A stretch of 8,368 nt of DNA from Actinomycetota bacterium (GTDB lineage Bacteria; Actinomycetota; Thermoleophilia; Solirubrobacterales; 70-9): the NCBI GenBank assembly GCA_005884985.1, contig VAYK01000100.1, positions 1-8,368 of the forward strand, in the 5' to 3' direction. The translations under genes and the position numbers were made by a program. The notes under the pieces are model-generated. The model worked only from the letters and a program-made list of their open reading frames with translations, was not told the origin of the DNA and did no database searches. Shown piece after piece: positions 1 to 5,193 of this stretch. Position 1 is the stretch's first letter. Each line of letters opens with the position of its first letter.

Positions 1-137
1 TGGCCGGGTCGGGGCGAGGCCGCACCAGCCGTGCCCGCTGTCGCGAGCAGAAGCGCAAACGCGATGAGCGCGAATTGCGCAAGGCGGAAGTGGCAGATAG
101 ACAGGATGTGGACCCCCCGTAACGTGCTGAACCGCAA
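1..137 (-). CDS. Secreted protein, N-terminal part only (runs off left edge)
   Basis: The minus strand reads open from a TTG at 137 to the window edge, giving 45 residues. They look like an export signal: a basic start (MRFSTLRG), a second basic patch (HFRLAQ), a hydrophobic core (FALIAFALLLATAG, about residues 22-35) and a small-residue cleavage region (AGAA, then SPRPG). Third positions are mostly G or C, as expected for a real gene in this genome. No ATG or GTG is available in this frame near the signal, so TTG is the best visible start, and there is no strong Shine-Dalgarno in front of it. The mature protein lies outside the window, so no function can be given. It is transcribed away from the membrane protein gene at 429, with about 290 bases between them. 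The signal-peptide reading is fairly secure; the exact start is not. Confidence 0.5.
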   Translation of the reverse strand, partial: MRFSTLRGVHILSICHFRLAQFALIAFALLLATAGTAGAASPRPG

Positions 138-294
138 GTGTAGCCCCAGCGTGCCCCGATGCCAAGGGGGATCGGGAGGGGCGCGAATCCGCCGGTAGCC
201 TGAGTCTCATCGATCAGCAGGCACCCAGCCGGGGCTCCGATCCTCCCTCCAGCGAGTCGCACCTGTTCCGCGTCGAGATTCGGGAGGCGTGCTC

Positions 295-429
295 GTGGGG
301 CTCAACGAGGCCCGCAACCGCTCGTGGTCGAGCTCTGGCGCCGCCCGGGGCGGGAACTGCAGCACATCGAGCGAAATAGAGGGAGATTTGCTGACCCTGG
401 CATCGATGTTGGCGAAGGTGGAGGCATAG
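295..429 (+). CDS. Possible 44-aa ORF coupled to the downstream membrane protein gene
   Basis: A short ORF starts at a GTG (295), seven bases after a GGGAGG (282-287) that could serve as a ribosome binding site. It ends with TAG at 427-429, and the last base of that stop is the first base of the next gene's GTG start, an arrangement typical of translational coupling. Third-position G/C content is clearly higher than in the competing frame through the same bases. The product (starts MGLNEARNRSW, ends DLLTLASMLAKVEA) has no signal peptide or membrane segment and is not recognised. It may be a leader ORF or chance. The rest of 138-428 shows no other gene, RNA or clear promoter. Confidence 0.25.
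   Translation: MGLNEARNRSWSSSGAARGGNCSTSSEIEGDLLTLASMLAKVEA
415..424 (+). promoter_or_regulatory. Ribosome binding site fixing the GTG start at 429
   Basis: AAGGTGGAGG ends four bases before GTG 429. This purine-rich site supports starting the membrane protein at 429 rather than at the further upstream in-frame GTG at 324, which has no such site. Confidence 0.5.
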
Positions 430-992
430 TGAAACCGCCACTCGCGGACCTCATTCCGGCGCACCGGAAGCGAGCGTTGTGGCTGCTTGCCGCTGCCTGG
501 CTCATCTTGGGTCTCGCCGCGCTGCCCTCTCTCAACACGATGAGCGACCACGGCACCGGCGTGATCGAGTTAGAGCTGATGCAAACCACCGGGAAGGCGC
601 AGGAGGTGCTGAGCGACTACGGGGCAGACGGCCGCTCGGCGGCGCGCACCTCGCTCTGGCTGGATTACCCCTATCTGGTCTCATACGCGCTCTTCCTCAC
701 ACTCGCGTGCGTTGGGATTTCCGAGCGCGCTCAGCGGCTGGGAAGGCACCGCTGGGCTGCTGTCGGGGTCGCGCTCGCTTGGGCCGGGCTACTAGCCGGC
801 GTCTTCGACGCGGTCGAGAACGCCGCCCTGCTGCGTGTCCTCGCCGGGCATCCGGAGCAGCCCTACCCGGCCGTCGCCTACTTCTGCGCGCTAGCCAAGT
901 TCGTGCTCGTAGCGGCGGCGCTCCTCTACGCCGTGGCTGGTCTGCTTGCCCTGCGACGATCCGGAGCGCCGGGAACGTCCGGTTCAAGCTGA
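429..992 (+). CDS. Four-helix integral membrane protein of unknown function
   Basis: The 187-residue product has four likely transmembrane segments at about residues 16-34, 80-97, 109-126 and 147-175. A soluble loop of about 45 residues (35-79), probably extracytoplasmic, lies between helices 1 and 2. Basic residues (AHRKR at 11-15, ERAQRLGRHR at 99-108, LRR at the C-terminus) favour both termini being cytoplasmic. Helix 3 ends in a conserved-looking acidic/polar motif, FDAVENAALL (126-135). I associate this motif with a widespread group of uncharacterised actinobacterial membrane proteins, but I cannot assign a named family or reaction. GTG 429 is chosen because of the ribosome binding site just upstream and because the 35 residues further upstream in frame have poor codon usage and no homology-like features. 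The gene converges on the SRPBCC-like fragment, with only 15 bases between stops and no obvious terminator. Confidence 0.8.
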   Translation: MKPPLADLIPAHRKRALWLLAAAWLILGLAALPSLNTMSDHGTGVIELELMQTTGKAQEVLSDYGADGRSAARTSLWLDYPYLVSYALFLTLACVGISERAQRLGRHRWAAVGVALAWAGLLAGVFDAVENAALLRVLAGHPEQPYPAVAYFCALAKFVLVAAALLYAVAGLLALRRSGAPGTSGSS

Positions 993-1007
993 GGAGCGCC
1001 CTCCCCA

Positions 1008-1187
1008 TCAGGCCCGGGCGTCTCGCTCTGCCAGCTCCTTGAGGTTCAAAAGCTGTCGGCGCATCATGAACAGGTCGAGCCACGGCACCGTCGGCTGCAG
1101 GAGCAGCCGACCCACTGCCCCGTGGGGCTGGCGGCCGACGAGCTTGACCACGACCCGGCAACCCTCCTCGCCCGCGGGGACCACCAT
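1008..1187 (-). pseudogene. SRPBCC (polyketide cyclase/START-like) C-terminal fragment
   Basis: A 59-codon minus-strand ORF runs from ATG 1187 to TGA 1008-1010 with strongly G/C-rich third positions, so it looks truly protein-coding. Its content (EGCRVVVKLVG, then GRLLLQPTVPWLD, then MMRRQLLNLKELAER) resembles the last strands and long C-terminal helix of SRPBCC/polyketide-cyclase fold proteins. Those proteins are normally about 140-160 residues and bind hydrophobic ligands. An in-frame TGA lies two codons before the ATG, and the 60 bases before it show no continuation of the fold in any frame, so the N-terminal two thirds are missing. A GAGG seven bases before the ATG could allow translation of the remnant. 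I infer a decayed gene fragment left between two convergent genes. A genuine small protein is the alternative. Confidence 0.42.
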
Positions 1188-1247
1188 GTGTCAACCTCGG
1201 GTTTGCGCGATGGTCCTGCGGCTCCTCCCCAGCCGTCCTTGCTGTGA

Positions 1248-3209
1248 TCACCCCGGGCAGGGGGTTCCGCCATCGCCGACCTGGATCAGGCACGCCGTTG
1301 CGCTCTGTCCATCGGGATTGATGATCGTCACGTTCTTGCCGCCGGCGCTTGCGGCGGTGGTATTTAGGTTCAGGGTGACGTGGACCGGATCGGTGTAGGT
1401 GACCGAGTTGACGGTCACGCCGCCGTCCACGGCGGCCGCGATGTGCCTGGAGAAACCCGGCCCCCCGATGTCGGGCCCGGGGTCGAAGAAACCTGACCCG
1501 TTGCTCGAGGTGCCGGTGATGGTGACGCTGACCGCAGGGCTGCCTTGCGGCACGTTCGCCGGCGAGGCCGAGCTCGGCTTTGCCGGTGGCGGCGCCCGAA
1601 GCTTGATCACCCGGACACCCCAGGAGTTGGTCGCGTTGGCGTATTCCTGGAAGGTCCAGAAGGTCATGTTGTCTGTCGGGTCCACGACCGTCTGCGAGTA
1701 GTCGCCCCAGCGCGGCGGTTGAATGTTGTACGCGCTGGAGCTGGACTGCGTGATGGTGAACGCCCGCGTGGCGCCCAATGGGTCGGTTGCAAGGCGGCCC
1801 ATCGAGGCGACCGCCGCGAAGCGTCCAACGCCCGCCGTGCTCGAATTGAGCGAGGCGTGGCCTTGTCCGTTGGCGGCGATCGACGGGATCCAGAAAAAGC
1901 GCGGGTTGGAAGCCGCGGGGTCGAACATGGTCCCCGACTGGATCAGGCTCGGGGTGGTCGACAGGTTGCCGATCTGGTACCAGCGGTCTGCGGTCCGGTC
2001 TCCACCGCTTCCGCCTACTCCGCTCGAGTTGACCCTGATGTTGTGGGCCGTCCACAGCGACAGGCTGCCGTTGGGCCGGCGGGAGATCATCGCCTCGAAC
2101 AGCCGGTCGTCCAGCGCGTCAAGGTCGCTTGTGCTCCCCTGGGCCGGGACGTTCAGCGGAAAGTAGGTCGGCGGGACGGAGATCGCGAGACTCCCGGACA
2201 GCGTCGGGGTTCCGCCTGGATTCGAGACGCGCCGGACGTCAAGGCGGCTGAACACCGCGTTGTCGACACCGACGAAGTAGCCCTGGCTCACGTTCGGGTC
2301 CATGTCCTGGGCCGGCTGCGGCGTGAAGGGCCCGGCACCGGTGCCGTCGATCAGGTTGTGGAACGCAGTTACCACGATCGGCCCCCCGCTGGTGACGCTG
2401 GACTTGCGGATCACGAAGGCGCTGGTGTTGGCGAAGAGGATGTTCTTGAAGTCGTTGGTGCCTATGTAGATCGCGTTGCGGTCCACCCCCATCTGTGGGT
2501 AATCGGCGAACAACCCGCTGCTGCTCGACGGGAAGGAGAAGAAGGTGAAGCTGCTCGAGCCGGTGATCGTCGGGCCCGAGCTGACCGCGATCATGATGCG
2601 GTTGTTCTTGCGCGCCAGGTTGACGGCGGAGACGATCCAGCGGCCGGAGAGCCGGTCGTATTCGACCTGCGGGTCGGTGACGTCCTGGCCATTTCGCACC
2701 GCGCTCCAGAAGGTCGAGTCGCTCACATTGAGGGCTCCCAGGGTTCCCACCTTGTTAAAGACCTTGATGCGCCCGTTCACCGCGACCAGCACCTGGCCCG
2801 GCCCTACCGAGCCCATCGAGTCGGGTGGGACGGCGCCGGACTCGCTGATCTGAGCGCCGAGGAAGGACGTGCCTGCGGGAAAGGGGGCCGACGGGCCGAC
2901 GGCGTTTCGAACCGGTGCCCGTACGGGCGGCTGCAGCGCGGCCGGCCCGGGAAGCTTGGGCGGCCGCTGCCGCCCGCCTGGCTCCGGCTTCTCGCGGATA
3001 CCCCGGGGCCTGCCGCCGGTGCGGCGATCCTCGCGCTTCTGGCGGGCGACGATCTCGGCGACGCTCTCCGTGATCCCGGGAGAGCCGGTCCTGGGATGCC
3101 CCACCACGGCGCCGATCGGTTGCAGCTCCGCGGCGGTGCCCGACCCGCTGGCTACCAGGGCCACCAGGGCAGCCAGGAACAGCAGCGCGCCGAGCAGTCG
3201 AGTCCGCAT
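1248..3209 (-). CDS. Large secreted protein, beta-propeller-like body with IPT/TIG-like C-terminal domain
   Basis: From ATG 3209 the product is 653 residues (a TTG at 3218 would add three). Residues below count from the TTG. It starts with a Sec signal peptide (MRTRLLGALLFLAALVALVA, cleavage near residue 30). A Pro/Arg-rich linker follows to about 115. The main body (about 118-540) has motifs of a family of exported propeller-like proteins: VPPDSMGSVGPG (130-141), DPQVEYDRLSGRWIVS (182-197), ADYPQMGVD (238-246), WGDYSQTVVDP (504-514) and FWTFQEYAN (520-528). The C-terminal part (about 549-648; SPANVPQGS, then VTITGTSSNGSGF, ending KNVTIINPDGQSA) is like an IPT/TIG immunoglobulin-like fold. 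No catalytic residues or sortase motif are recognised. It likely acts outside the cell in binding or as a structural protein. Neither start has a strong Shine-Dalgarno. It is divergent from the BldC-like gene at 3421. Confidence 0.85.
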   Translation of the reverse strand: MRTRLLGALLFLAALVALVASGSGTAAELQPIGAVVGHPRTGSPGITESVAEIVARQKREDRRTGGRPRGIREKPEPGGRQRPPKLPGPAALQPPVRAPVRNAVGPSAPFPAGTSFLGAQISESGAVPPDSMGSVGPGQVLVAVNGRIKVFNKVGTLGALNVSDSTFWSAVRNGQDVTDPQVEYDRLSGRWIVSAVNLARKNNRIMIAVSSGPTITGSSSFTFFSFPSSSSGLFADYPQMGVDRNAIYIGTNDFKNILFANTSAFVIRKSSVTSGGPIVVTAFHNLIDGTGAGPFTPQPAQDMDPNVSQGYFVGVDNAVFSRLDVRRVSNPGGTPTLSGSLAISVPPTYFPLNVPAQGSTSDLDALDDRLFEAMISRRPNGSLSLWTAHNIRVNSSGVGGSGGDRTADRWYQIGNLSTTPSLIQSGTMFDPAASNPRFFWIPSIAANGQGHASLNSSTAGVGRFAAVASMGRLATDPLGATRAFTITQSSSSAYNIQPPRWGDYSQTVVDPTDNMTFWTFQEYANATNSWGVRVIKLRAPPPAKPSSASPANVPQGSPAVSVTITGTSSNGSGFFDPGPDIGGPGFSRHIAAAVDGGVTVNSVTYTDPVHVTLNLNTTAASAGGKNVTIINPDGQSATACLIQVGDGGTPCPG

Positions 3210-3281
3210 CGCCCGCAACGAGTCTATCTGCGCTCGAGTCGCCTAGCGCAACCGCCACGAGCCGCCGGGCCGCGAATAGAA

Positions 3282-3314
3282 GAGCGCCTCTGAGCAGGCC
3301 TTTTCGAGGCGCTT
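3282..3314. repeat. Inverted repeat (8-bp stem) in the divergent intergenic region
   Basis: AGCGCCTC (3283-3290) and GAGGCGCT (3306-3313) are perfect inverse complements around a 15-base spacer. A possible G-T pair extends the stem by one. It sits between the divergent starts at 3209 and 3421 and has no T-run on either side, so an operator or leader structure fits better than a terminator. Its function is not shown by the sequence. Confidence 0.4.
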
Positions 3315-3347
3315 ACCCACGACGGGCTACCGCTGTTCGCCGAGGAG

Positions 3348-3365
3348 CCGGCGCGGGAGCGCCGG
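3348..3365 (+). repeat. GC-rich hairpin with GNRA-type loop upstream of the BldC-like gene
   Basis: CCGGCGC (3348-3354) and GCGCCGG (3359-3365) form a perfect 7-bp stem closed by GGGA, which fits the stable GNRA tetraloop class. It lies 55 bases before ATG 3421. If transcription starts upstream it would fold in the 5' leader. No U-tract follows, so it is not a standard intrinsic terminator. Confidence 0.4.
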
Positions 3366-3420
3366 GGTAGGAGTAGGCTGATTGGCATCGCTCCAGCCCC
3401 GGGTGCGGGTCGACTGAGAC

Positions 3421-3645
3421 ATGGAACGAGGAACCGAGACGGGGCCGAGGTTGGTGGGCGTCGGTGACGCGGCCACCTACCTGGGCGTAAGCCCTGCCTC
3501 GCTCCGCAGATGGTCCGACCAGGGGCTGCTCCGCGTCTACCGTACTCCCGGTGGTCAGCGACGCTATTCGGTGGGGGACCTGGACGAGTTCGTGGGCACC
3601 ATGCTCAAGCACGCACCGGGTAGGGCTCGGCGCCGACGAAGCTAA
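3421..3645 (+). CDS. Small BldC/MerR-like helix-turn-helix DNA-binding protein
   Basis: The 74-residue protein is almost entirely one winged helix-turn-helix domain of the MerR/excisionase type. The helix-turn-helix spans about residues 12-35 (LVGVGDAATYLGV, turn SPA, recognition helix SLRRWSDQG). The wing is RTPGGQRRYS (41-50), and a short helix LDEFVGTML (54-62) leads to a basic tail. VSPASLRRW plus TPGGQRRY is the signature shared with BldC-like regulators and phage excisionases. It has no effector-binding or dimerising coiled-coil domain as in full MerR proteins. It therefore probably binds DNA cooperatively as BldC does, or acts as an accessory factor. No integrase or phage gene is nearby, so a chromosomal regulator is more likely than an excisionase. 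The ATG at 3421 matches the family's usual short N-terminus, although the Shine-Dalgarno is weak. Its target is unknown; the divergent secreted-protein gene and the hairpins between them are candidates. Confidence 0.85.
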   Translation: MERGTETGPRLVGVGDAATYLGVSPASLRRWSDQGLLRVYRTPGGQRRYSVGDLDEFVGTMLKHAPGRARRRRS

Positions 3646-3722
3646 CGTGCTGGCGCGCCGTTGAGGGCTTTCGGCCGCCTCGGGAACCCGGTCTTTGGCG
3701 TGCCCAGAAACGGGCCCACTGG

Positions 3723-3809
3723 CTGACGCCGCGGCGGCTCCGCTACGTCACGATCGGACTATTTGCGCTCGCTGTCCTTGCCTCAGGCACGCTCCGCGGC
3801 AGCTCGTAG
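3723..3809 (+). pseudogene. Possible signal-anchor remnant (28 codons, no standard start)
   Basis: The frame ending in TAG at 3807-3809 reads LTPRRLRYVTIGLFALAVLA then SGTLRGSS. The basic stretch followed by a hydrophobic core is what the first 20-30 residues of an exported or membrane protein look like. The frame stays open upstream, but no ATG, GTG or TTG is placed to start it; CTG 3723 is the nearest candidate. It could be the decayed 5' end of a lost gene or chance. Nothing else is recognised in 3646-3823. Confidence 0.2.
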
Positions 3810-3823
3810 CCGCTATCGGATCG

Positions 3824-4072
3824 CTAGGGGGCTCGGGCGAAACTAGCGGAATTCGGCTTGTCGGCTCGCTGCCAGGCCTCGCGCATCGGCTGGCTGTAGA
3901 ACACGAACAGAATCGGCGCGATGAGCAGCAGGATGAGTTCATCGACTGGCCCTGGAATCGGCAGGAGCGCAAGTCCGGCGATCCATCGCAGAGGCTTCGG
4001 AATCCGGCTGTCGCGGGCCAGGAGCTTCATTGCCCGGACCGTTCTGGTGGCGAATGCGCGTGCGCGCCGCAC
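3824..4072 (-). CDS. Small membrane protein, possibly related to DUF1232/YkvA-like proteins
   Basis: The product has 82 residues if started at GTG 4072, or 68 from ATG 4030. A basic N-terminal region (RRARAFATRTVRAMKLLARD) leads to the motif DSRIPKPLRWIAGLALLPIPGP, given in two parts: DSRIPKPLRW (21-30) and GLALLPIPGPVDE (33-45). A second hydrophobic stretch, LILLLIAPILFVFY (46-59), is followed by a short polar tail. The DxRIPxxLRW and PxPGPxDE pattern recalls the membrane-embedded core of DUF1232/YkvA-like proteins (D-R-P-W-K then PID-IPD), but the match is loose and the biochemical role of that family is unknown. Acidic D44-E45 between two hydrophobic segments suggests a re-entrant hairpin. 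The gene is divergent from the secreted protein at 4340. I am fairly sure it is real and unsure of the family. Confidence 0.6.
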   Translation of the reverse strand: MRRARAFATRTVRAMKLLARDSRIPKPLRWIAGLALLPIPGPVDELILLLIAPILFVFYSQPMREAWQRADKPNSASFARAP

Positions 4073-4246
4073 GCCACCAGTCTAAGCGGGGCGCGGCTCG
4101 CGCCCGGGCGAGGGCGAAAAGCGAGCGTGGCGAGGATCGTCGGGTCGGCATGCAGCGCGACCCCAACGGCGCGACGGCACTCCGCCCGCCGAAATAGCCG
4201 CCAGATAGCTAGGCCACCGCTATCGGTTGCCACTCCGGTAAGGGAT

Positions 4247-4279
4247 GCGTCGAGGCGTCACTATCGGGCGCCTCGACGC
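4247..4279. repeat. Perfect 11-bp inverted repeat between two divergent genes
   Basis: GCGTCGAGGCG (4247-4257) is the exact reverse complement of CGCCTCGACGC (4269-4279), with an 11-base spacer (TCACTATCGGG). It lies about 60 bases before GTG 4340 and about 175 bases before GTG 4072 of the opposite gene. Neither strand shows a T-run after it, so it is not a standard terminator. A dimeric-regulator operator or a leader hairpin are the leading readings. An 11-bp perfect match with a short spacer is unlikely by chance in a few hundred bases, even at this GC content. Confidence 0.5.
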
Positions 4280-4339
4280 GGCTCGCGATCTCAGTCTCAA
4301 GCGCAAGAAGTAGCAGCCTCGAGGAGTTACCTCGCGATC

Positions 4340-4732
4340 GTGAGGAAACTCTTCGTCATTGCCGCGTTCCTGCTTGCCGCGGCCCTCCCCGCTCAGGCCG
4401 CCGCGCAGGGCTCGGGCACCGGCACGATCAACGGCGTCGTCCACGACACGACCTGCTACGGGCCGTGCGCGTACCCGCCACCGCCCCCGCAGCCATATAC
4501 AGGCGACAACCTCGTGGTCAAGGTCCGCAGCCTTCCCGACCGCGAGCTGGTCGCCAAGCTTCACCCGACGAACGGCCGCTTCCAGATCGAGGTCGCGCCC
4601 GGCCTCTATCGCGTGCGGGCAAAGGTTCGCGACGGCGGCTACTGCTGGCAGGGCCAGGCGAAGAAGGTCCAGGTGGTCGAGGATCAGACCACTAGGGTCA
4701 GGCTCCACGTCTACAACGCCTGCATAGTTTGA
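4340..4732 (+). CDS. Small secreted protein with transthyretin/carboxypeptidase-regulatory-like domain
   Basis: From GTG 4340 the product is 130 residues. It starts with a clear signal peptide (MRKLFVIAAFLLAAALPAQA, cleavage near AQAAAQ at residues 18-23). The mature part begins with the strand GTINGVVHD (28-36), has a proline-rich loop (YPPPPPQPY, 45-53), then NLVVKVRSLPDRELVAKL (57-74), and FQIEVAPGLYRVRAKV (81-96). The GxVxD start and the F-x-I-x-V-x-P-G-x-Y pattern are typical of carboxypeptidase-regulatory/transthyretin-like beta-sandwich domains, which act extracellularly as folding or binding modules. Four cysteines (39, 43, 102, 128) could form two disulfides in the oxidising exterior. 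The frame is open far upstream, but the signal peptide fixes the start. GAGGAG at 4321-4326 is a possible Shine-Dalgarno, rather far away (13 bases). There is no enzyme motif; ligand and partner are unknown. Confidence 0.75.
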   Translation: MRKLFVIAAFLLAAALPAQAAAQGSGTGTINGVVHDTTCYGPCAYPPPPPQPYTGDNLVVKVRSLPDRELVAKLHPTNGRFQIEVAPGLYRVRAKVRDGGYCWQGQAKKVQVVEDQTTRVRLHVYNACIV

Positions 4733-5110
4733 GCCGCGCGCATCCTGGACGCGCCCACTCCGCCTTATCCCTCCCCGTGCGCCAGAAATGGGTCGCTGAT
4801 GCGACTGGCGGCCGTCCGGAGCTTCCCATGCTGGAGGGAGCGGGAGAAACAACCCGCTACCTGCGCCTCAACGGCAGCGGTCGCTTCTCCGCGTCTTCAT
4901 AAGCCCGCGCGAGCAGGTCGAGCGGGAGGGCGGGGTCTGCGTCGCCTCCCCGAGGCAGACCGCGTTGGGGAGCAGGGATCGAGTCGTTCGTGGGTGAAAC
5001 CGAGAGGCGTAGCGGCCCCATATGAGGGCTAGTCGTCCGCGAGTGGCATGGCGGCTCAGGTTCCGTGGGGCTTGGGTCGATAGACAGCCCCGAGCAGAGG
5101 CTTTTGCATC
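4733..5110. other. Intergenic stretch, mostly featureless; likely promoter and leader for the riboswitch gene
   Basis: There is no convincing gene on the plus strand. A small inverted repeat, GGGGCT (5067-5072) with AGCCCC (5086-5091), could form a 6-bp stem just upstream of the riboswitch. The promoter of the gene at 5194 should lie in the second half of this stretch, but I see no confident -35/-10 pair. One weak 54-codon ORF on the minus strand is listed separately. Confidence 0.4.
4857..5021 (-). CDS. Possible 54-aa hypothetical ORF
   Basis: ATG 5021 to TAG 4857-4859 encodes 54 residues starting MGPLRLSVSP and ending with a helix-like stretch (PALPLDLLARAYEDAEKR, then PLPLRRR). The second half looks protein-like, with an amphipathic helix and a basic tail, and codon third positions are moderately G/C-rich. 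There is no clear Shine-Dalgarno before the ATG and no recognised family. It lies antisense to the likely promoter region of the riboswitch gene, which counts somewhat against it. Confidence 0.22.
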   Translation of the reverse strand: MGPLRLSVSPTNDSIPAPQRGLPRGGDADPALPLDLLARAYEDAEKRPLPLRRR

Positions 5111-5181
5111 AGCAACGGCAAACCCGTTGCGAGGCGGGGGCGCAAAACCTTGGGCCTCCGGAACGGAGGTGGCCCATTGCC
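5111..5181 (+). ncRNA. Cyclic-di-GMP-I (GEMM-I) riboswitch aptamer
   Basis: The element shows the ordered hallmarks of the c-di-GMP-I aptamer. GGCAAACC (5117-5124) opens it. The second helix is CCCGTT (5123-5128) with GGCGGG (5133-5138), capped by a GNRA tetraloop GCGA (5129-5132). The conserved joining strand GGCGCAAA (5139-5146) follows. The third helix is GGGCCTCCG (5152-5160) with CGGAGG (5164-5169) and GGCCC (5171-5175), with the unpaired TG on the 3' side where the tetraloop receptor sits. TTGCC (5177-5181) closes helix 1 with GGCAA (5117-5121). Relative to the well-studied Vibrio Vc2 aptamer (from memory), the G before CAAACC, the middle A of CAAA and the closing C are kept; these contact the two guanines of the ligand. 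GGACGCAAAGC of the consensus is here GGCGCAAAAC, a two-base deviation at most. The aptamer ends one base before the Shine-Dalgarno, so control of translation start is likely. Confidence 0.8.
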
Positions 5182-5188
5182 AAGGAGG
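5182..5188 (+). promoter_or_regulatory. Strong Shine-Dalgarno abutting the riboswitch
   Basis: AAGGAGG lies five bases before ATG 5194 and immediately follows the last base of the aptamer's closing helix. CCTCC (5155-5159) and CCTT (5148-5151), both inside the aptamer, can also pair with parts of this site. That gives a possible alternative fold that hides it when the aptamer is not formed. Confidence 0.75.
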
Positions 5189-5193
5189 CACGA

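Noticed and set aside
324..428. Earlier GTG start for the four-helix membrane protein
   Set aside because: No ribosome binding site precedes it and its codons have poor third-position G/C. GTG 429 has a good site and gives a normal N-terminus.
960..992. GGTTCAAGCT as a possible tRNA T-arm
   Set aside because: No acceptor, D-arm or anticodon arm can be built around it, and it lies in the end of a coding frame.
697..2055. 452-codon minus-strand ORF crossing the stop of the large secreted protein
   Set aside because: It is Arg/Gln/His/Pro-rich shadow reading that overlaps two better supported genes and has no recognisable feature.
1545..3293. Long plus-strand ORF (582 codons) opposite the large secreted protein
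   Set aside because: It is Arg/Gly/Ala/Val-rich with no signal, domain or low-frequency codon pattern. It is the antisense shadow of the gene at 1248-3209, whose signal peptide and domain motifs are clear.
3810..4226. CCGCTATCGG direct repeat at 3810-3819 and 4217-4226, flanking the small membrane protein gene
   Set aside because: Ten bases is too short to claim an insertion or attachment site, and there is no transposase or integrase and no inverted ends.
4027..4233. 68-codon minus-strand ORF upstream of the small membrane protein
   Set aside because: Codon use is mixed, there is no ribosome site or recognisable motif, and it overlaps the better supported gene at its end.
3695..4339. Upstream extension of the small secreted protein to a 345-residue product
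   Set aside because: The added 215 residues are low-complexity Arg/Ala/Ser reading, run antisense to the small membrane protein gene, and would bury an obvious N-terminal signal peptide.
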